A DNA stretch of 64,000 nt from Stenotrophomonas maltophilia (GCF_006970445.1 NZ_CP033877.1:3666750-3730749), one strand, 5' to 3'; counted from the stretch's first letter, positions 7,134-15,732 are shown. Numbers and translations: made by a program. Notes: generated from the letters alone by a model not told the origin.

Positions 7134-9131
7134 ATGGACTCTTCATGGATCGACGCCACGCTTGCGTGGATTGCCGCTCACCCCGTGCTGGCGGGTGCCG
7201 TTATCTTCCTCATCGCCTTCTGCGATGCGGTGATCATTCTCGGTGCCATCGTGCCGGCCCTGCCGCTGCTGTTCGCGGTGGGCGTGTTCATCGGCCTGGG
7301 CCAGATCTCCGGGCCGTACGCGGTGGCGGCGGCGGCGCTGGGTGCGTTCGCCGGTGATGGCATCAGTTACTGGATCGGCCGCCGCTGGGGCGACCGCCTG
7401 CGTGGCGTGTGGCCGTTCAGCCGTTACCCGCAGCTGCTCGACCGCGGCGAGAACCTGTTCCGCCGCAATGCCTTCAAGAGCATCCTGATCGCACGCTACG
7501 TGGGCGCCATCCGCCCGTTCGTGCCGGCCATCGCCGGCATGATGAAGATGCCCGCCAGCCGCTACATGCAGGCCAGTGGTATCGCCAGCATTTCGTGGGC
7601 GGTGCTGTTCCTGGCACCGGGCTGGGTGCTTGGCGAGGCCTACGACGCGGTGGCGGCGGTGGCCGGGCGGCTGGTGGTGGTGGTCGGCCTGCTGGCGGTG
7701 ATCCTCGGCCTGGTCTGGGCCATCGTGCTGTACGGCTATCGCTGGTCGGCCGCGCGCATGGACAACTGGCTGGCGCGCCTGCTGGACTGGTCCAACCGCC
7801 ACCCGACACTGGGCCGCTATACCGTCGGTGTGCTGGACCCGAAGCGCCGCGAGTCGGTGCCGCTGGCGATGCTGGCATTGATGCTGCTGGTGCTGGGCTG
7901 GGGCTGGTTCGCACTGCTGACCGTGGTGGTCGCGCACGGTGAACCGCTGGCGATCGACCTGCTGGTGCACCAGGCCATGCTGGCGCTGCGCAATCCGCTG
8001 GCCGACTACCCGATGGCCGCGCTGGCGTCGCTGGGCGCCTGGCAGGTACTGCTGCCGGCCACCGCGGCGGCGATGGGCTACCTGATCTGGCGCCGGCGCT
8101 GGATGGCGGCCGCGCACTGGCTCGCCGCCCTCGCCTTCGGCCTGGCATTGACCATGCTGCTCGGTGCCACCGTTGATGTGGTGCGACCGATCGACGCCAG
8201 CAGCGGCTTCGGCTTCCCGTCGGTGTCGGTGACCATGGCCACCATCACCTTCGGCTTCTTCGCAGTGCTGATCGCGCGTGAGATGCCCGGCCGCACCCGC
8301 GTCTGGCCCTATCTGGTGTCGGGCATCGTGGTCAGCCTGATCGGCTTCTCGCGGCTGTATCTGGGCGCGCATTGGCTGAGCGATGTGATCGGCGGCATGC
8401 TGTTCGGCACGTTCTGGCTGCTGGTGCTGGGCATCGCCTACCGCCGCCGCTTCAACCGCTCGTTCTGGGTGAAGCCGGTGGCATGGCTGTTCTATGGCGT
8501 CTTCGCCGTCGCCGCGATGTGGTACGCACCGCGCCACATTCCGGTGAAGCTGGAACGCTTCGAGCCGACCCTGCCGGCCCCGCAGGCAATGGACACGCAG
8601 GCCTGGTGGCAGCACGACTGGGCGAAGCTGCCCGCGCGCCGCAACGAGTTCGATGATGACCAGCGCTGGCCGCTGGACGTGCAGGTGGCGGGCCCGCTGG
8701 CGCCGCTGCAGGCGCAGCTGGAAGCACGCGGCTGGAAGCGGCAGGAACAGGCCGGCTGGCAGGAGGCGCTGCTGATGCTGGACAAGAACACCGGTGCCGA
8801 CGAACTGCCGGTGCTGCCGGCCACGCTGGAAACGCGCGTGGAGGCGCTGCTGATGGTGCGCCAGGGTGCGAAGCCGGATGAGCGCTATGTGCTGCGTCTG
8901 TGGCCGGCGCCGACCCAGCTGCAACCGGGCAACACGCCGCTATGGCTGGGCAGCGCGCAGACCCTGCGCTACGAGCGCCATTTCGAATGGATCGGCATGT
9001 GGCACCCGCTGCGTGGCGTCGACCCGGCACTGAACGCGGTGAAGGAAGCCGTGCAGGACCTGCCGCAGCGCGAGGATGTGCACAGCGAAACCGGATTGCC
9101 GGTGCTGCGGCTGAAGACCACCACGCCCTGA
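7134..9131 (+). CDS. DedA (VTT domain) - PAP2 phosphatase - LssY C-terminal fusion, inner membrane
   Basis: A 665-residue membrane protein with three parts. Residues about 1-210 are a DedA/VTT-like domain (FAGDGISYWIGRRWGDRLR, FARYVGAIRPFVPAIAG-like segment at 7490-7545). Residues about 265-450 form a PAP2-type phosphatase with motifs DVVRP, FPSVSVT (a variant of the usual PSGH motif) and SRLYLGAHWLSD with the catalytic His and Asp. Residues about 485-660 are a soluble LssY-like tail (WPLDVQVAGPL, ARGWKRQEQAGW). DedA proteins support lipid scrambling and envelope homeostasis, and PAP2 enzymes dephosphorylate undecaprenyl-PP or lipids, so undecaprenyl-phosphate recycling or lipid-phosphate turnover is inferred. 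Confidence 0.87.
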   Translation: MDSSWIDATLAWIAAHPVLAGAVIFLIAFCDAVIILGAIVPALPLLFAVGVFIGLGQISGPYAVAAAALGAFAGDGISYWIGRRWGDRLRGVWPFSRYPQLLDRGENLFRRNAFKSILIARYVGAIRPFVPAIAGMMKMPASRYMQASGIASISWAVLFLAPGWVLGEAYDAVAAVAGRLVVVVGLLAVILGLVWAIVLYGYRWSAARMDNWLARLLDWSNRHPTLGRYTVGVLDPKRRESVPLAMLALMLLVLGWGWFALLTVVVAHGEPLAIDLLVHQAMLALRNPLADYPMAALASLGAWQVLLPATAAAMGYLIWRRRWMAAAHWLAALAFGLALTMLLGATVDVVRPIDASSGFGFPSVSVTMATITFGFFAVLIAREMPGRTRVWPYLVSGIVVSLIGFSRLYLGAHWLSDVIGGMLFGTFWLLVLGIAYRRRFNRSFWVKPVAWLFYGVFAVAAMWYAPRHIPVKLERFEPTLPAPQAMDTQAWWQHDWAKLPARRNEFDDDQRWPLDVQVAGPLAPLQAQLEARGWKRQEQAGWQEALLMLDKNTGADELPVLPATLETRVEALLMVRQGAKPDERYVLRLWPAPTQLQPGNTPLWLGSAQTLRYERHFEWIGMWHPLRGVDPALNAVKEAVQDLPQREDVHSETGLPVLRLKTTTP

Positions 9132-9149
9132 GGGTGCCGCGCCTTGGTG

Positions 9150-9250
9150 GATGCCAACCTGGGTTGGCGCTTCGGGGAAAGGCTGCCAACCAAGGTTGGC
9201 ATCTACCGGTTCCGCCGCGCTCTGGTAGTCGCCAACCTTGGTTGGCGTTG
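9150..9250. repeat. Cluster of three GCCAACC-GGTTGGC palindromes
   Basis: Three hairpins, GCCAACCTGGGTTGGC (9153-9168), GCCAACCAAGGTTGGC (about 9185-9200, followed by ATCTACC) and GCCAACCTTGGTTGGC (9231-9246, preceded by GGTAGTC), fill the gap between convergent genes. They are GTAG-family members with a variable stem. Similar stems recur at 56697-56721 and 56815-56840. Confidence 0.8.
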
Positions 9251-9255
9251 ACCGG

Positions 9256-9834
9256 TTACGGCATCCAGCCCAGCAACTGCTGCAGGCGCTGGTGCGGGTC
9301 GTCCATCTGCAACAGCTGCAGGCGCTGCTGCTCGCTCAGCGGCAGCAGTTCGGCCAGCCGCCAGCCGACCCAGCTGGCCTGGTCCAGCAACGCCGGGTTG
9401 GACGGCGCATAGGCCTCGCCGGCCTGTTCGATGATGTGCCCCAGCACCGTGGCCAGCAGCGCGTGCTGCGGTCGCAGTTCGTCGTCGGGGTCTTCATCAC
9501 ACCAGCGCACGTCGGCGACCAGCAACCCGTTGTCGCGCACACGGGTACGCTCGACATGGAAGCGGCGGGTGCCACGCAGGCGCAGCTGCAGCACGCCATC
9601 GGCACCGACATCGAAGTCTTCGATGCGTACCTGCACGCCATAGGCGGCCGGCGTCGCCGGTGGCCCCACTTCCTGGCCATCGAGGATCAGGCAGACACCA
9701 AAGCCCTCACCACTACGGCCGCTGTCGCGGACCAGGTCCAGATAGCGCCGCTCGAACACGCGCAGGCCCACCGCCGCACCCGGTACCAGCGTGGTGTGCA
9801 GCGGGAACAGCGGCAGCGAACCGTCGCTGATCAT
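9256..9834 (-). CDS. LON substrate-binding (N-terminal) domain protein
   Basis: A 192-residue stand-alone LON-SB protein. The N-terminus LPLFPLHTTLVPGAAVGLRVFERRY is the classic start of the domain (a split motif, LPLFPLHTTLVPG then LRVFERRY). GFGVCLI, RRFHVE and a helical C-terminus ending LGWMP follow. It lacks the ATPase and protease parts of Lon. Stand-alone forms may bind peptides or act as adaptors; the actual role is unknown. It overlaps mpl by 4 bases (ATGA), so it is translationally coupled to that gene. Confidence 0.87.
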   Translation of the reverse strand: MISDGSLPLFPLHTTLVPGAAVGLRVFERRYLDLVRDSGRSGEGFGVCLILDGQEVGPPATPAAYGVQVRIEDFDVGADGVLQLRLRGTRRFHVERTRVRDNGLLVADVRWCDEDPDDELRPQHALLATVLGHIIEQAGEAYAPSNPALLDQASWVGWRLAELLPLSEQQRLQLLQMDDPHQRLQQLLGWMP

Positions 9835-11195
9835 CGGGACTGCAGGGCGGCGAGGAAGCGGCGCGGCGCGCCGTCGAAGCCACCGTTGGACATGAACACC
9901 ACGTGGTCGCCGCTGCGCACGCTGGACTGCAGCTGCGCCAGCAATGCGTCGGTGTCCGGCACTGCGTGCGCCTCACCGCGCACCGCGGCGATCACCGCAG
10001 CGGCATCCCAGGCCAGTTCCGGGCGATGCAGGAACACGACTTCATCGGCCAACGCCAGCGACGGTGCCAGCGCCTGCGCATGTGCACCCAGCCGCATCGA
10101 GTTGCTGCGGGGCTCCATCGCGACCACGATGCGCGCATCGCCCACCTTTGCACGCAGGCCTTCCAGCGTGCTGGCGATTGCGGTCGGGTGGTGGGCGAAA
10201 TCGTCGTAGACGGTGATGCCGTCATGGCTGCCGATCACTTCCATGCGGCGCTTGACGCTGCGGAAACGCGCCAGCGCCGGGATCACCTCGGCCGGCGCCA
10301 CGCCCACGGCATGCGCAGCGGCCAGCGCCGCCAATCCGTTGAGCACGTTGTGGCGTCCCAGCAGCGACCACTGCACGTCGCCCAGCGCCTGCCCACGATG
10401 GTGCACGCGGAACGCACTGCCATCGGCAGCCAGCAGCTCGGCATGCCACTCCAGCGATGGATCGAATCCGAAACGCTCGACCGGGGTCCAGCAGCCCATC
10501 GCCAGCACTTCGGCCAGATGCTGATCCTCGCCGTTGACGATCAGGCGGCCACGCGCCGGCACCGTCCGCACCAGGTGATGGAACTGCCGCTGGATCGCCG
10601 CCACGTCCGGGAAGATGTCGGCGTGGTCGTATTCGAGATTGTTGAGGATGGCCACCAGCGGCCGGTAGTGCACGAACTTGCTGCGCTTGTCGAAGAAGGC
10701 AGTGTCGTACTCATCGGCTTCGACCACGAACTCGCGGCCCTGGCCCAGGCGTGCGGAGACGCCGAAATCCTCGGCGACGCCGCCGATCAGGAAGCCCGGC
10801 GAGCGCCCGGCGCTTTCCAGCAGCCAGGTGAGGATGGTGGTGGTGGTGGTCTTGCCGTGGGTACCGGCCACGGCCAGCGTGTCGCGCCCCGGCAGCACCT
10901 GCTCGGACAGCCACTGCGCACCGGAGATGTAGCGCTGGCCAGCGTCGAGCACGGCCTCCACCGCGGCATTGCCGCGCGACAGCGCGTTGCCGATCACCAC
11001 CTCGTCGGTGCCGGCCGGCACACTGTCGGCGCGGTAACCCTGGTCCAGGGTGATGCCCAGCTGCTCGAGCTGGGTCGACATCGGCGGGTAGATGGCCTGG
11101 TCGCTGCCACTGACCGCATGGCCCAGTTCCCGCGCCAGGGCGGCCACGCCGCCCATGAAGGTGCCGGCGATTGCAAGGATATGTACGCTGCTCAT
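9831..11195 (-). CDS. mpl: UDP-N-acetylmuramate:L-alanyl-gamma-D-glutamyl-meso-diaminopimelate ligase
   Basis: A Mur-ligase family enzyme of 454 residues that recycles the murein tripeptide by joining it to UDP-MurNAc in the cytosol. The N-terminus MSSVHILAIAGTFMGG is the Mpl-type nucleotide fold and GTHGKTTTT (111-119) is the ATP P-loop. EADEYDTAFFDKRSKF and NLEYDHADIF are Mpl signatures, and the C-terminal domain has YDDFAHHPTAI. The ATG at 11195 was chosen by homology of this N-terminus; the open frame extends further upstream without support. It ends in an ATGA overlap with the LON-domain gene. Confidence 0.93.
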   Translation of the reverse strand: MSSVHILAIAGTFMGGVAALARELGHAVSGSDQAIYPPMSTQLEQLGITLDQGYRADSVPAGTDEVVIGNALSRGNAAVEAVLDAGQRYISGAQWLSEQVLPGRDTLAVAGTHGKTTTTTILTWLLESAGRSPGFLIGGVAEDFGVSARLGQGREFVVEADEYDTAFFDKRSKFVHYRPLVAILNNLEYDHADIFPDVAAIQRQFHHLVRTVPARGRLIVNGEDQHLAEVLAMGCWTPVERFGFDPSLEWHAELLAADGSAFRVHHRGQALGDVQWSLLGRHNVLNGLAALAAAHAVGVAPAEVIPALARFRSVKRRMEVIGSHDGITVYDDFAHHPTAIASTLEGLRAKVGDARIVVAMEPRSNSMRLGAHAQALAPSLALADEVVFLHRPELAWDAAAVIAAVRGEAHAVPDTDALLAQLQSSVRSGDHVVFMSNGGFDGAPRRFLAALQSR

Positions 11196-11299
11196 GACCG
11201 AGGATTGTGACCGATGACGGCTGTATAGGGCCAATGTCCGCTTCCGGGTAAGACAAGTCCTACACAGGATGTGAGAAAACTCCAATCAGCTGTCAGGGA

Positions 11300-11488
11300 A
11301 TTCCCGATAGCGATGTTCTGTGAACCCGGACACAATTCGAACTGCCAGCCGCAGTACCCGAACCGGTCCTACTCCCCAAGAGGCCATCCCCAAGGGAGCT
11401 CATGCTGCGGGGCCCTGAGCAAGCCCTTCGCTGGCGCCTATCAAACGACACAGGCCTGATCCTCGCGGACCAGGCCTGTGTTTTTTTA
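11300..11488 (+). ncRNA. Candidate small RNA or short-peptide transcript ending in an orphan terminator
   Basis: The gap between mpl (minus) and adk (minus, ending at 11525) carries a strong plus-strand intrinsic terminator but no annotated plus-strand gene. Upstream are GCCAGC/GCTGGC (about 11346 and 11433) and AGGGAGCTCA/TGAGCAAGCCCT (about 11395-11433) pairings, compatible with a folded RNA. The start is a guess. A 47-codon ORF (ATG 11313, stop 11459) overlaps and ends within the terminator stem, so a short peptide is an alternative. It does not match 6S, 4.5S SRP or tmRNA signatures that I can recall. Confidence 0.35.
11450..11488 (+). terminator. Intrinsic terminator with 7-T run
   Basis: CACAGGCCTG and CAGGCCTGTG form a 10-bp stem around a 12-base loop, followed directly by TTTTTTT (11481-11487). 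The T run follows only on the plus strand, so it cannot be the terminator of mpl or adk, both on the minus strand. Confidence 0.85.
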
Positions 11489-11524
11489 TGCCCGAAGGGC
11501 CGGACGCATGCCGGCCCTGCCGGA

Positions 11525-12088
11525 TCAGGCCTTGATCGCTGCCAGGATGCGGGCTTCGATCTCGTCCAGCTCGCCGACGCCATCGACGCGGGCCAGGGTG
11601 CCACGGCCGGCGTAGAAGTCGACCACCGGGGCGGTCTGGTCGTTGTAAACCTGCAGGCGCTGGCGCACCGCTTCCGGATTGTCATCGGCGCGGCCCTGCT
11701 CCTTGGCACGACCGGCGATGCGATCGACCAGCAGCTCGGTGGCCACATCCAGCTGCACCACGGCGTCCAGCGGCTGGCCGATCTTGGCCAGCAGGCCGTC
11801 CATCGCATTGGCCTGGGCCACATTGCGCGGGTAGCCATCGAGGATGAAGCCCTTGGCGACATCGGCCTGGGTCAGGCGCGACTCCAGCATGCCCAGCAGG
11901 ATGTCGTCCGACACCAGGTTGCCGGCATCCATCACCGTCTTGGCCTGCTTGCCCAGCTCCGTGCCGGCGGCGATTTCCGCGCGCAGCATGTCACCGGTCG
12001 AAATGTGGGCGATCCCCAGCTTTTCCTTCAGGCGCGTCGCCTGTGTCCCCTTGCCCGAACCGGGCGGTCCCAACAGAACCAATCGCAT
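11525..12088 (-). CDS. adk: Adenylate kinase, short-LID type
   Basis: A cytosolic enzyme of 187 residues interconverting ATP + AMP and 2 ADP. The P-loop is GPPGSGKGT (7-15); STGDMLR and GFILDGYPRN are the AMP-binding and core motifs. LID arginines are in DRIAGRAKEQGRADDN. At 187 residues it lacks the long LID insert of E. coli Adk (214 residues), as is usual in this family of bacteria. The ATG at 12088 has GGAG a few bases upstream; the longer open frame to 12154 is not supported. Confidence 0.94.
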   Translation of the reverse strand: MRLVLLGPPGSGKGTQATRLKEKLGIAHISTGDMLRAEIAAGTELGKQAKTVMDAGNLVSDDILLGMLESRLTQADVAKGFILDGYPRNVAQANAMDGLLAKIGQPLDAVVQLDVATELLVDRIAGRAKEQGRADDNPEAVRQRLQVYNDQTAPVVDFYAGRGTLARVDGVGELDEIEARILAAIKA

Positions 12089-12224
12089 TGACCTGACTCC
12101 AACGTGTTGAAAACAAAGAAGGTTCGCGTCCCGGACGGTCCGGTATCGCTGCACCGCAATAGCGCCACTTTACCGCATCCGGGTAATGTCCCTGCAATGT
12201 CCCCTCCCCCGAGCAGGTAGAAGC

Positions 12225-13481
12225 ATGCGCAACGGTACTCTCCTTTATGCCCAGTCCGGCGGTGTCACCGCCGTCATCAATGCCACGGCGGCAGCGGTGA
12301 TCGAGCAGGCCCGGGCCAAGGGCATCAAGGTCCTGGCCGCCCGCAACGGCATCCTCGGCGCCCTGCGCGAGGAGCTGATCGACACCAGCAAGGAGAGCGC
12401 TGCCGCGATCCGCGCCCTCGCCCATACCCCGGGCGGCGCCTTCGGCTCGTGCCGGGTCAAGCTGAAATCGCTGGACGCCGACCGCGCCCGCTACGACCGC
12501 CTGCTGGAGGTGCTGCGCGCACATGACGTGCGCTGGTTCCTCTACAACGGTGGCAACGACTCGGCCGATACCGCGCTGAAGGTCTCGCAGCTGGCCAAGG
12601 CCTCCGGCTACGACCTGACCTGCATCGGCGTGCCCAAGACCATCGACAACGATCTGGCGGTGACCGACACCTGCCCCGGCTTCGGCTCGGCGGCCAAGTA
12701 CACCGCCGTCTCGGTGCGCGAAGCGGCGCTGGACGTCGCGGCGATGGCCGAGACCTCCACCCGCGTGTTCATCTACGAAGCGATGGGCCGCCACGCCGGC
12801 TGGTTGGCCGCGGCCGCCGGCCTGGCTGGCAACGGTGATGACGAAGCGCCGCACATCATCCTGCTGCCCGAGCGCGCCTACGACGAGGCCGCGTTCCTGA
12901 CCAAGGTGAAGGCCGTGGTCGAGCGGGTCGGCTACTGCGTGGTGGTGGCGTCGGAAGGCATCGCCACCGCCGATGGCCGCTTCGTCGCCGATGCTGGCGG
13001 CGGCAAGGACTCCTTCGGTCACTCGCAGCTGGGCGGCGTGGCTGCCCACCTGGCCGCACGGGTCAAGGACCAGCTGGGCCTGAAGGTGCATTGGGCCCTG
13101 CCCGACTACCTGCAGCGCTCGGCCCGCCACCTGGCCAGCAAGACCGACTGGGAGCAGGCGCAGGCAGTCGGCAAGGCCGCCGTGCAGCTGGCGTTGAAGG
13201 GCCAGAACGGCGTGATGCCGGTGATCGTGCGCAGCAGCGATGCGCCCTATCGCTGGAAGATCGAAGCGGCGCCGCTGTCGAAGATCGCCAACCACGAGAA
13301 GAAAATGCCGGCCGGCTTCATCCGCCGCGATGGCTTCGGCATCACCGCCAAGGCACGCGCCTACCTGTCGCCGCTGATCAAGGGCGAGGCACCGCTTCCC
13401 TATGGCGCCGATGGCCTGCCGAAGTACGTCACCCTGAAGAACGTGGCGGTGAAGCAGAAGCTGCCGGCCTTCGAAGGCTGA
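12225..13481 (+). CDS. pfp: Pyrophosphate-dependent 6-phosphofructokinase
   Basis: A cytosolic enzyme of 418 residues catalysing reversible phosphorylation of fructose-6-phosphate with PPi in place of ATP. YAQSGGVTAVIN is the N-terminal phosphate loop. GGNDS (109-113) replaces the GGDGS of ATP enzymes; the Asp after Asn blocks ATP, as in PPi-type enzymes. PKTIDND (137-143) holds the catalytic Asp, and MGRHAGW (187-193) binds the sugar phosphate. The ATG at 12225 gives the family-type N-terminus MRNGTLLYAQSGG. It diverges from adk and is followed by a stem-loop at 13490-13516. A membrane H+-pyrophosphatase lies 2.4 kb downstream. Confidence 0.93.
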   Translation: MRNGTLLYAQSGGVTAVINATAAAVIEQARAKGIKVLAARNGILGALREELIDTSKESAAAIRALAHTPGGAFGSCRVKLKSLDADRARYDRLLEVLRAHDVRWFLYNGGNDSADTALKVSQLAKASGYDLTCIGVPKTIDNDLAVTDTCPGFGSAAKYTAVSVREAALDVAAMAETSTRVFIYEAMGRHAGWLAAAAGLAGNGDDEAPHIILLPERAYDEAAFLTKVKAVVERVGYCVVVASEGIATADGRFVADAGGGKDSFGHSQLGGVAAHLAARVKDQLGLKVHWALPDYLQRSARHLASKTDWEQAQAVGKAAVQLALKGQNGVMPVIVRSSDAPYRWKIEAAPLSKIANHEKKMPAGFIRRDGFGITAKARAYLSPLIKGEAPLPYGADGLPKYVTLKNVAVKQKLPAFEG

Positions 13482-13489
13482 GGTGCACC

Positions 13490-13516
13490 TGCGCCCTGTG
13501 CGGAGCACGGGGCGCA
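13490..13516 (+). terminator. 12-bp stem-loop after pfp, no U run
   Basis: TGCGCCCTGTGC and GCACGGGGCGCA pair over 12 bases (one G-U) around a 3-base loop, 9 bases after the pfp stop. No T run follows, so it may stabilise the 3' end or act as a weak terminator. Confidence 0.5.
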
Positions 13517-13646
13517 TTGCGGCGACCGCCGATGCACCCCACAATCGGGCTCCGGCCCGGGGCAAAGGGGCCGCCGCAAGCCAGATTCGACGCCGCCCGG
13601 CCTGCAAGGCCAGGGCCTGTGCTGCCATTCCACAAGGACTGTAACC

Positions 13647-14441
13647 ATGAAGCACCCGATCCTGATCGCCGCGCTGCTGTGCGGTGCTGCCACGCCGGCC
13701 TTCGCTGCGACCTGCGAAAGCAACTTCCAGAAGAAGGGCAATCCCTTCGTCGGCACGACCTTCACTTCATCGGTCACCCATCCGGACCTGACCGTGGCCA
13801 GTGCCATCGGCCAGATGCGGGTGATCGCCAAGAACGCCAACATGGACGTCCTCAGCGAGGACGTGGAAGGCGGCTCGATGCTGATCGAAGAGCCGGAATC
13901 CATGGCCCACAAGCCGATTCCGATGATCATCAGCGCCACCTCCGAAGGCGGCCAGGGCACCGTCGGCATGGTGGTGAAGGTCAACAAGGGCGCCATCGCC
14001 CCCGCCGACGGCGTGCGCGAAGAAATGTGCAAGCTGCTCAACCAGATCAAGCCGGGCAAGGCTGGCGAACAGGCGGCCAAGGCCACTCCGCAGGCGTCGG
14101 TGGTGACCATTGCCGCCGACCGTTTCGGCTTCCAGCTGCGCAACCAGAACAAGGACAACCCGGCCGCGATCGAGCCACGCTACAAGGGCAAGACCTACGC
14201 CATCACCGGTCGCATCACCACCGTGCTGCGCAGTGGCGGCACCTACAACACCAGCTTCGACCTGCCCAGCGATGGCAGCATCGACTTCGAGCGCGTGGCC
14301 ATTTCCTGCTCGTTCGCAGCCAACCAGGCCGCGTATGCGCTGGCCCTGCGCCCGCGCGAGAAAGTCACGCTGACCGGCGTGGTCGACAATTACGACCAGA
14401 TCGGCCGCGTGCTGTGGCTGAAGGACTGCCGCGGCAACTGA
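13647..14441 (+). CDS. Secreted protein with probable C-terminal OB-fold (tRNA_anti-like)
   Basis: A 264-residue protein with a clear Sec signal peptide (MKHPILIAALLCGAATPAFA, cleaved before ATC). Residues about 40-140 form one domain (ASAIGQMRVIAKNANMDVLSE, VNKGAIAPADGVREEMCKLLNQI). Residues about 160-264 read like an OB-fold of the tRNA_anti-like type (YKGKTYAITGRITTV, VAISCSFA, REKVTLTGVVDNYDQ). Cysteines in ATCES, EEMCK, ISCSF and LKDCRGN may pair. AAGGA precedes the ATG. Function is not known; a periplasmic ligand-binding role is possible. Confidence 0.7.
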   Translation: MKHPILIAALLCGAATPAFAATCESNFQKKGNPFVGTTFTSSVTHPDLTVASAIGQMRVIAKNANMDVLSEDVEGGSMLIEEPESMAHKPIPMIISATSEGGQGTVGMVVKVNKGAIAPADGVREEMCKLLNQIKPGKAGEQAAKATPQASVVTIAADRFGFQLRNQNKDNPAAIEPRYKGKTYAITGRITTVLRSGGTYNTSFDLPSDGSIDFERVAISCSFAANQAAYALALRPREKVTLTGVVDNYDQIGRVLWLKDCRGN

Positions 14442-14460
14442 CCGCTGCCGGCTTGAGCGA

Positions 14461-14494
14461 AGGCCCGGGTGCGCAGGCGCCCGGGCCTTTTCAT
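14461..14494 (+). terminator. Intrinsic terminator
   Basis: AGGCCCGGG and CCCGGGCCT pair around a loop (TGCGCAGGCG), followed by TTTT. It lies 20 bases after the stop of the secreted OB-fold gene. Confidence 0.8.
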
Positions 14495-14561
14495 TCCCGC
14501 AGCGGTTCACGCTTGGCGCACGTGCATCGCAGGATGATGGATGCCCGGCCTGGAGATCATC

Positions 14562-14951
14562 ATGGCACTGCGTGTTGTTCGACTGGGTACGCCGCGCCAA
14601 CCCGGCGAGGGACTGCGTATCGGCACCGTCAGGCGCCCGCCGCGCGGCGTGCCACGCAGCGAGTTCGCCCGACAGGACTGGTACGACGTCTGGTTTCCGA
14701 CCCTGTCACCGAGCGCGGAGCTGGTGAAGCGGGCGCATGAAGCGAAGACCGCCGCCGACTGGACTGCTTTCTTCCGCCACTACAAGGCCGAGATGAAGGC
14801 GCCCGATGCCGCCCACGCGCTGGACCTTCTGGCTGCGATGTCGCAGCTCAGCGACATCAGCGTGGGGTGCTACTGCGAGGATGAAGCGCACTGCCACCGC
14901 AGGGCATTGCGCGAGCTGCTGGTAGCGCGCGGGGCCATGCTGGCGGAGTGA
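14562..14951 (+). CDS. DUF488 family protein
   Basis: A 129-residue soluble protein of the DUF488 family. RLGTPRQPGEGLRIGTVRRP opens the domain, DWYDVWFPTLSPS follows, and the conserved C-terminal motif is GCYCEDEAHCHRRALREL with three cysteines and two histidines that could bind metal. The ATG at 14562 has GGAG 7 bases upstream; an ATG 21 bases earlier has none. Biochemical role is unknown. Confidence 0.85.
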   Translation: MALRVVRLGTPRQPGEGLRIGTVRRPPRGVPRSEFARQDWYDVWFPTLSPSAELVKRAHEAKTAADWTAFFRHYKAEMKAPDAAHALDLLAAMSQLSDISVGCYCEDEAHCHRRALRELLVARGAMLAE

Positions 14952-14959
14952 TGGTTACA

Positions 14960-15100
14960 GGGTTGCCGGCCAGCGGCCGGCACTACCAGGTTGCCCGCCG
15001 GGCATGGCCCGGCACTACCGATGCGCAGCGAAGTAGATCCACGCCATGCGTGGATGCGCAGCGCCGGGCACGTCAGTAGATCCACGCCATGCGTGGATGC
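14960..15100. repeat. Four GTAG palindromic repeats in tandem
   Basis: Four hairpins follow one another: GCCGGCCAGCGGCCGGC (14964-14980, then ACTACC), CCGGGCATGGCCCGG (14998-15012, then CACTACC), and two copies of GTAGATCCACGCCATGCGTGGATG (15033-15056 and 15076-15099). They fill the gap between two convergent genes and are good examples of the SMAG family with both stem types side by side. Confidence 0.85.
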
Positions 15101-15116
15101 GCGCTGCTGGACGGCC

Positions 15117-15620
15117 TCAATTGCAGGCCTTGCCTTCCATCTGCAGCTGCGCGGCGAACATCGTCACCTGCGGAATCTGGCCGGCCGCCGCCTGCTTCTT
15201 CGCCTCCTCCAGGTAGATGCGCGACTGGCCCTGCCCATCCAGCTCGACCTTGTTGCTCGACGGCAGGCGCCACACCCGCACCACCGCCTGCTGCGCCGGG
15301 CACGCGGCGTTGGGCACGCGGATCACATCGTTGAGCTTCCAGCCCTTGTCGGCACTCGGCTGGGCCTTGGTGTAATCGACGAAGCGCGCGCGTGGCTGGC
15401 ACTGCTCGCTGGTACGCACGGCGGAGAAGCGGTACGGCGCGGCGGCATCGCCAGTGAACGCACCTTCCAGGCGCGCGCAGGCCTCGGGGATCTGACGCAG
15501 CGTATGCACCGCGCCCACCGCCTGGGGTGCGCCCACGGCACGCTGCAACTCCGGGGTTTCCGCGGCGAGTGCCGGCACGGCCGGGACCAGGGCGGCGAGC
15601 ATCAACAGGGACAGGCGCAT
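15117..15620 (-). CDS. Periplasmic protein of unknown function
   Basis: A 167-residue protein with a Sec signal peptide (MRLSLLMLAALVPAVPALA, cleaved before AETPE). The mature part has four cysteines (PEACARL, SEQCQPR, NAACPAQ, GKACN-end) that could form two disulphides. I do not recognise the family. GGAG lies just upstream of the ATG. It sits alone between a repeat cluster and the divergent hppA gene. Confidence 0.7.
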   Translation of the reverse strand: MRLSLLMLAALVPAVPALAAETPELQRAVGAPQAVGAVHTLRQIPEACARLEGAFTGDAAAPYRFSAVRTSEQCQPRARFVDYTKAQPSADKGWKLNDVIRVPNAACPAQQAVVRVWRLPSSNKVELDGQGQSRIYLEEAKKQAAAGQIPQVTMFAAQLQMEGKACN

Positions 15621-15707
15621 GGAGGATCTCCTTCAGGACTCCGCGCAGGCTTGCAGAGACTGGCTTAACGGGGTGCAAAGGCGCATCCATCGAGCAGCCA
15701 CTGCGCT

Positions 15708-15732
15708 CGCCGGGCACGGCCCGGCGCTACCA
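15708..15732. repeat. GTAG palindromic repeat
   Basis: CGCCGGGCACGGCCCGGCG followed by CTACC, a single SMAG-type hairpin in the 280-base gap ahead of hppA. The rest of that gap (15621-15902) shows no gene; it should hold the hppA promoter. Confidence 0.7.

Noticed and set aside
11300..11488. Candidate RNA considered as 6S, 4.5S SRP or tmRNA
   Set aside because: None of the recalled conserved motifs (SRP loop, tmRNA tag/TPsiC, 6S closing stem) could be matched; kept as unassigned.
14960..15100. Repeat cluster considered as a CRISPR array
   Set aside because: Units are unequally spaced hairpins of different stem types with no spacer pattern and no cas genes nearby; they fit GTAG/REP elements.
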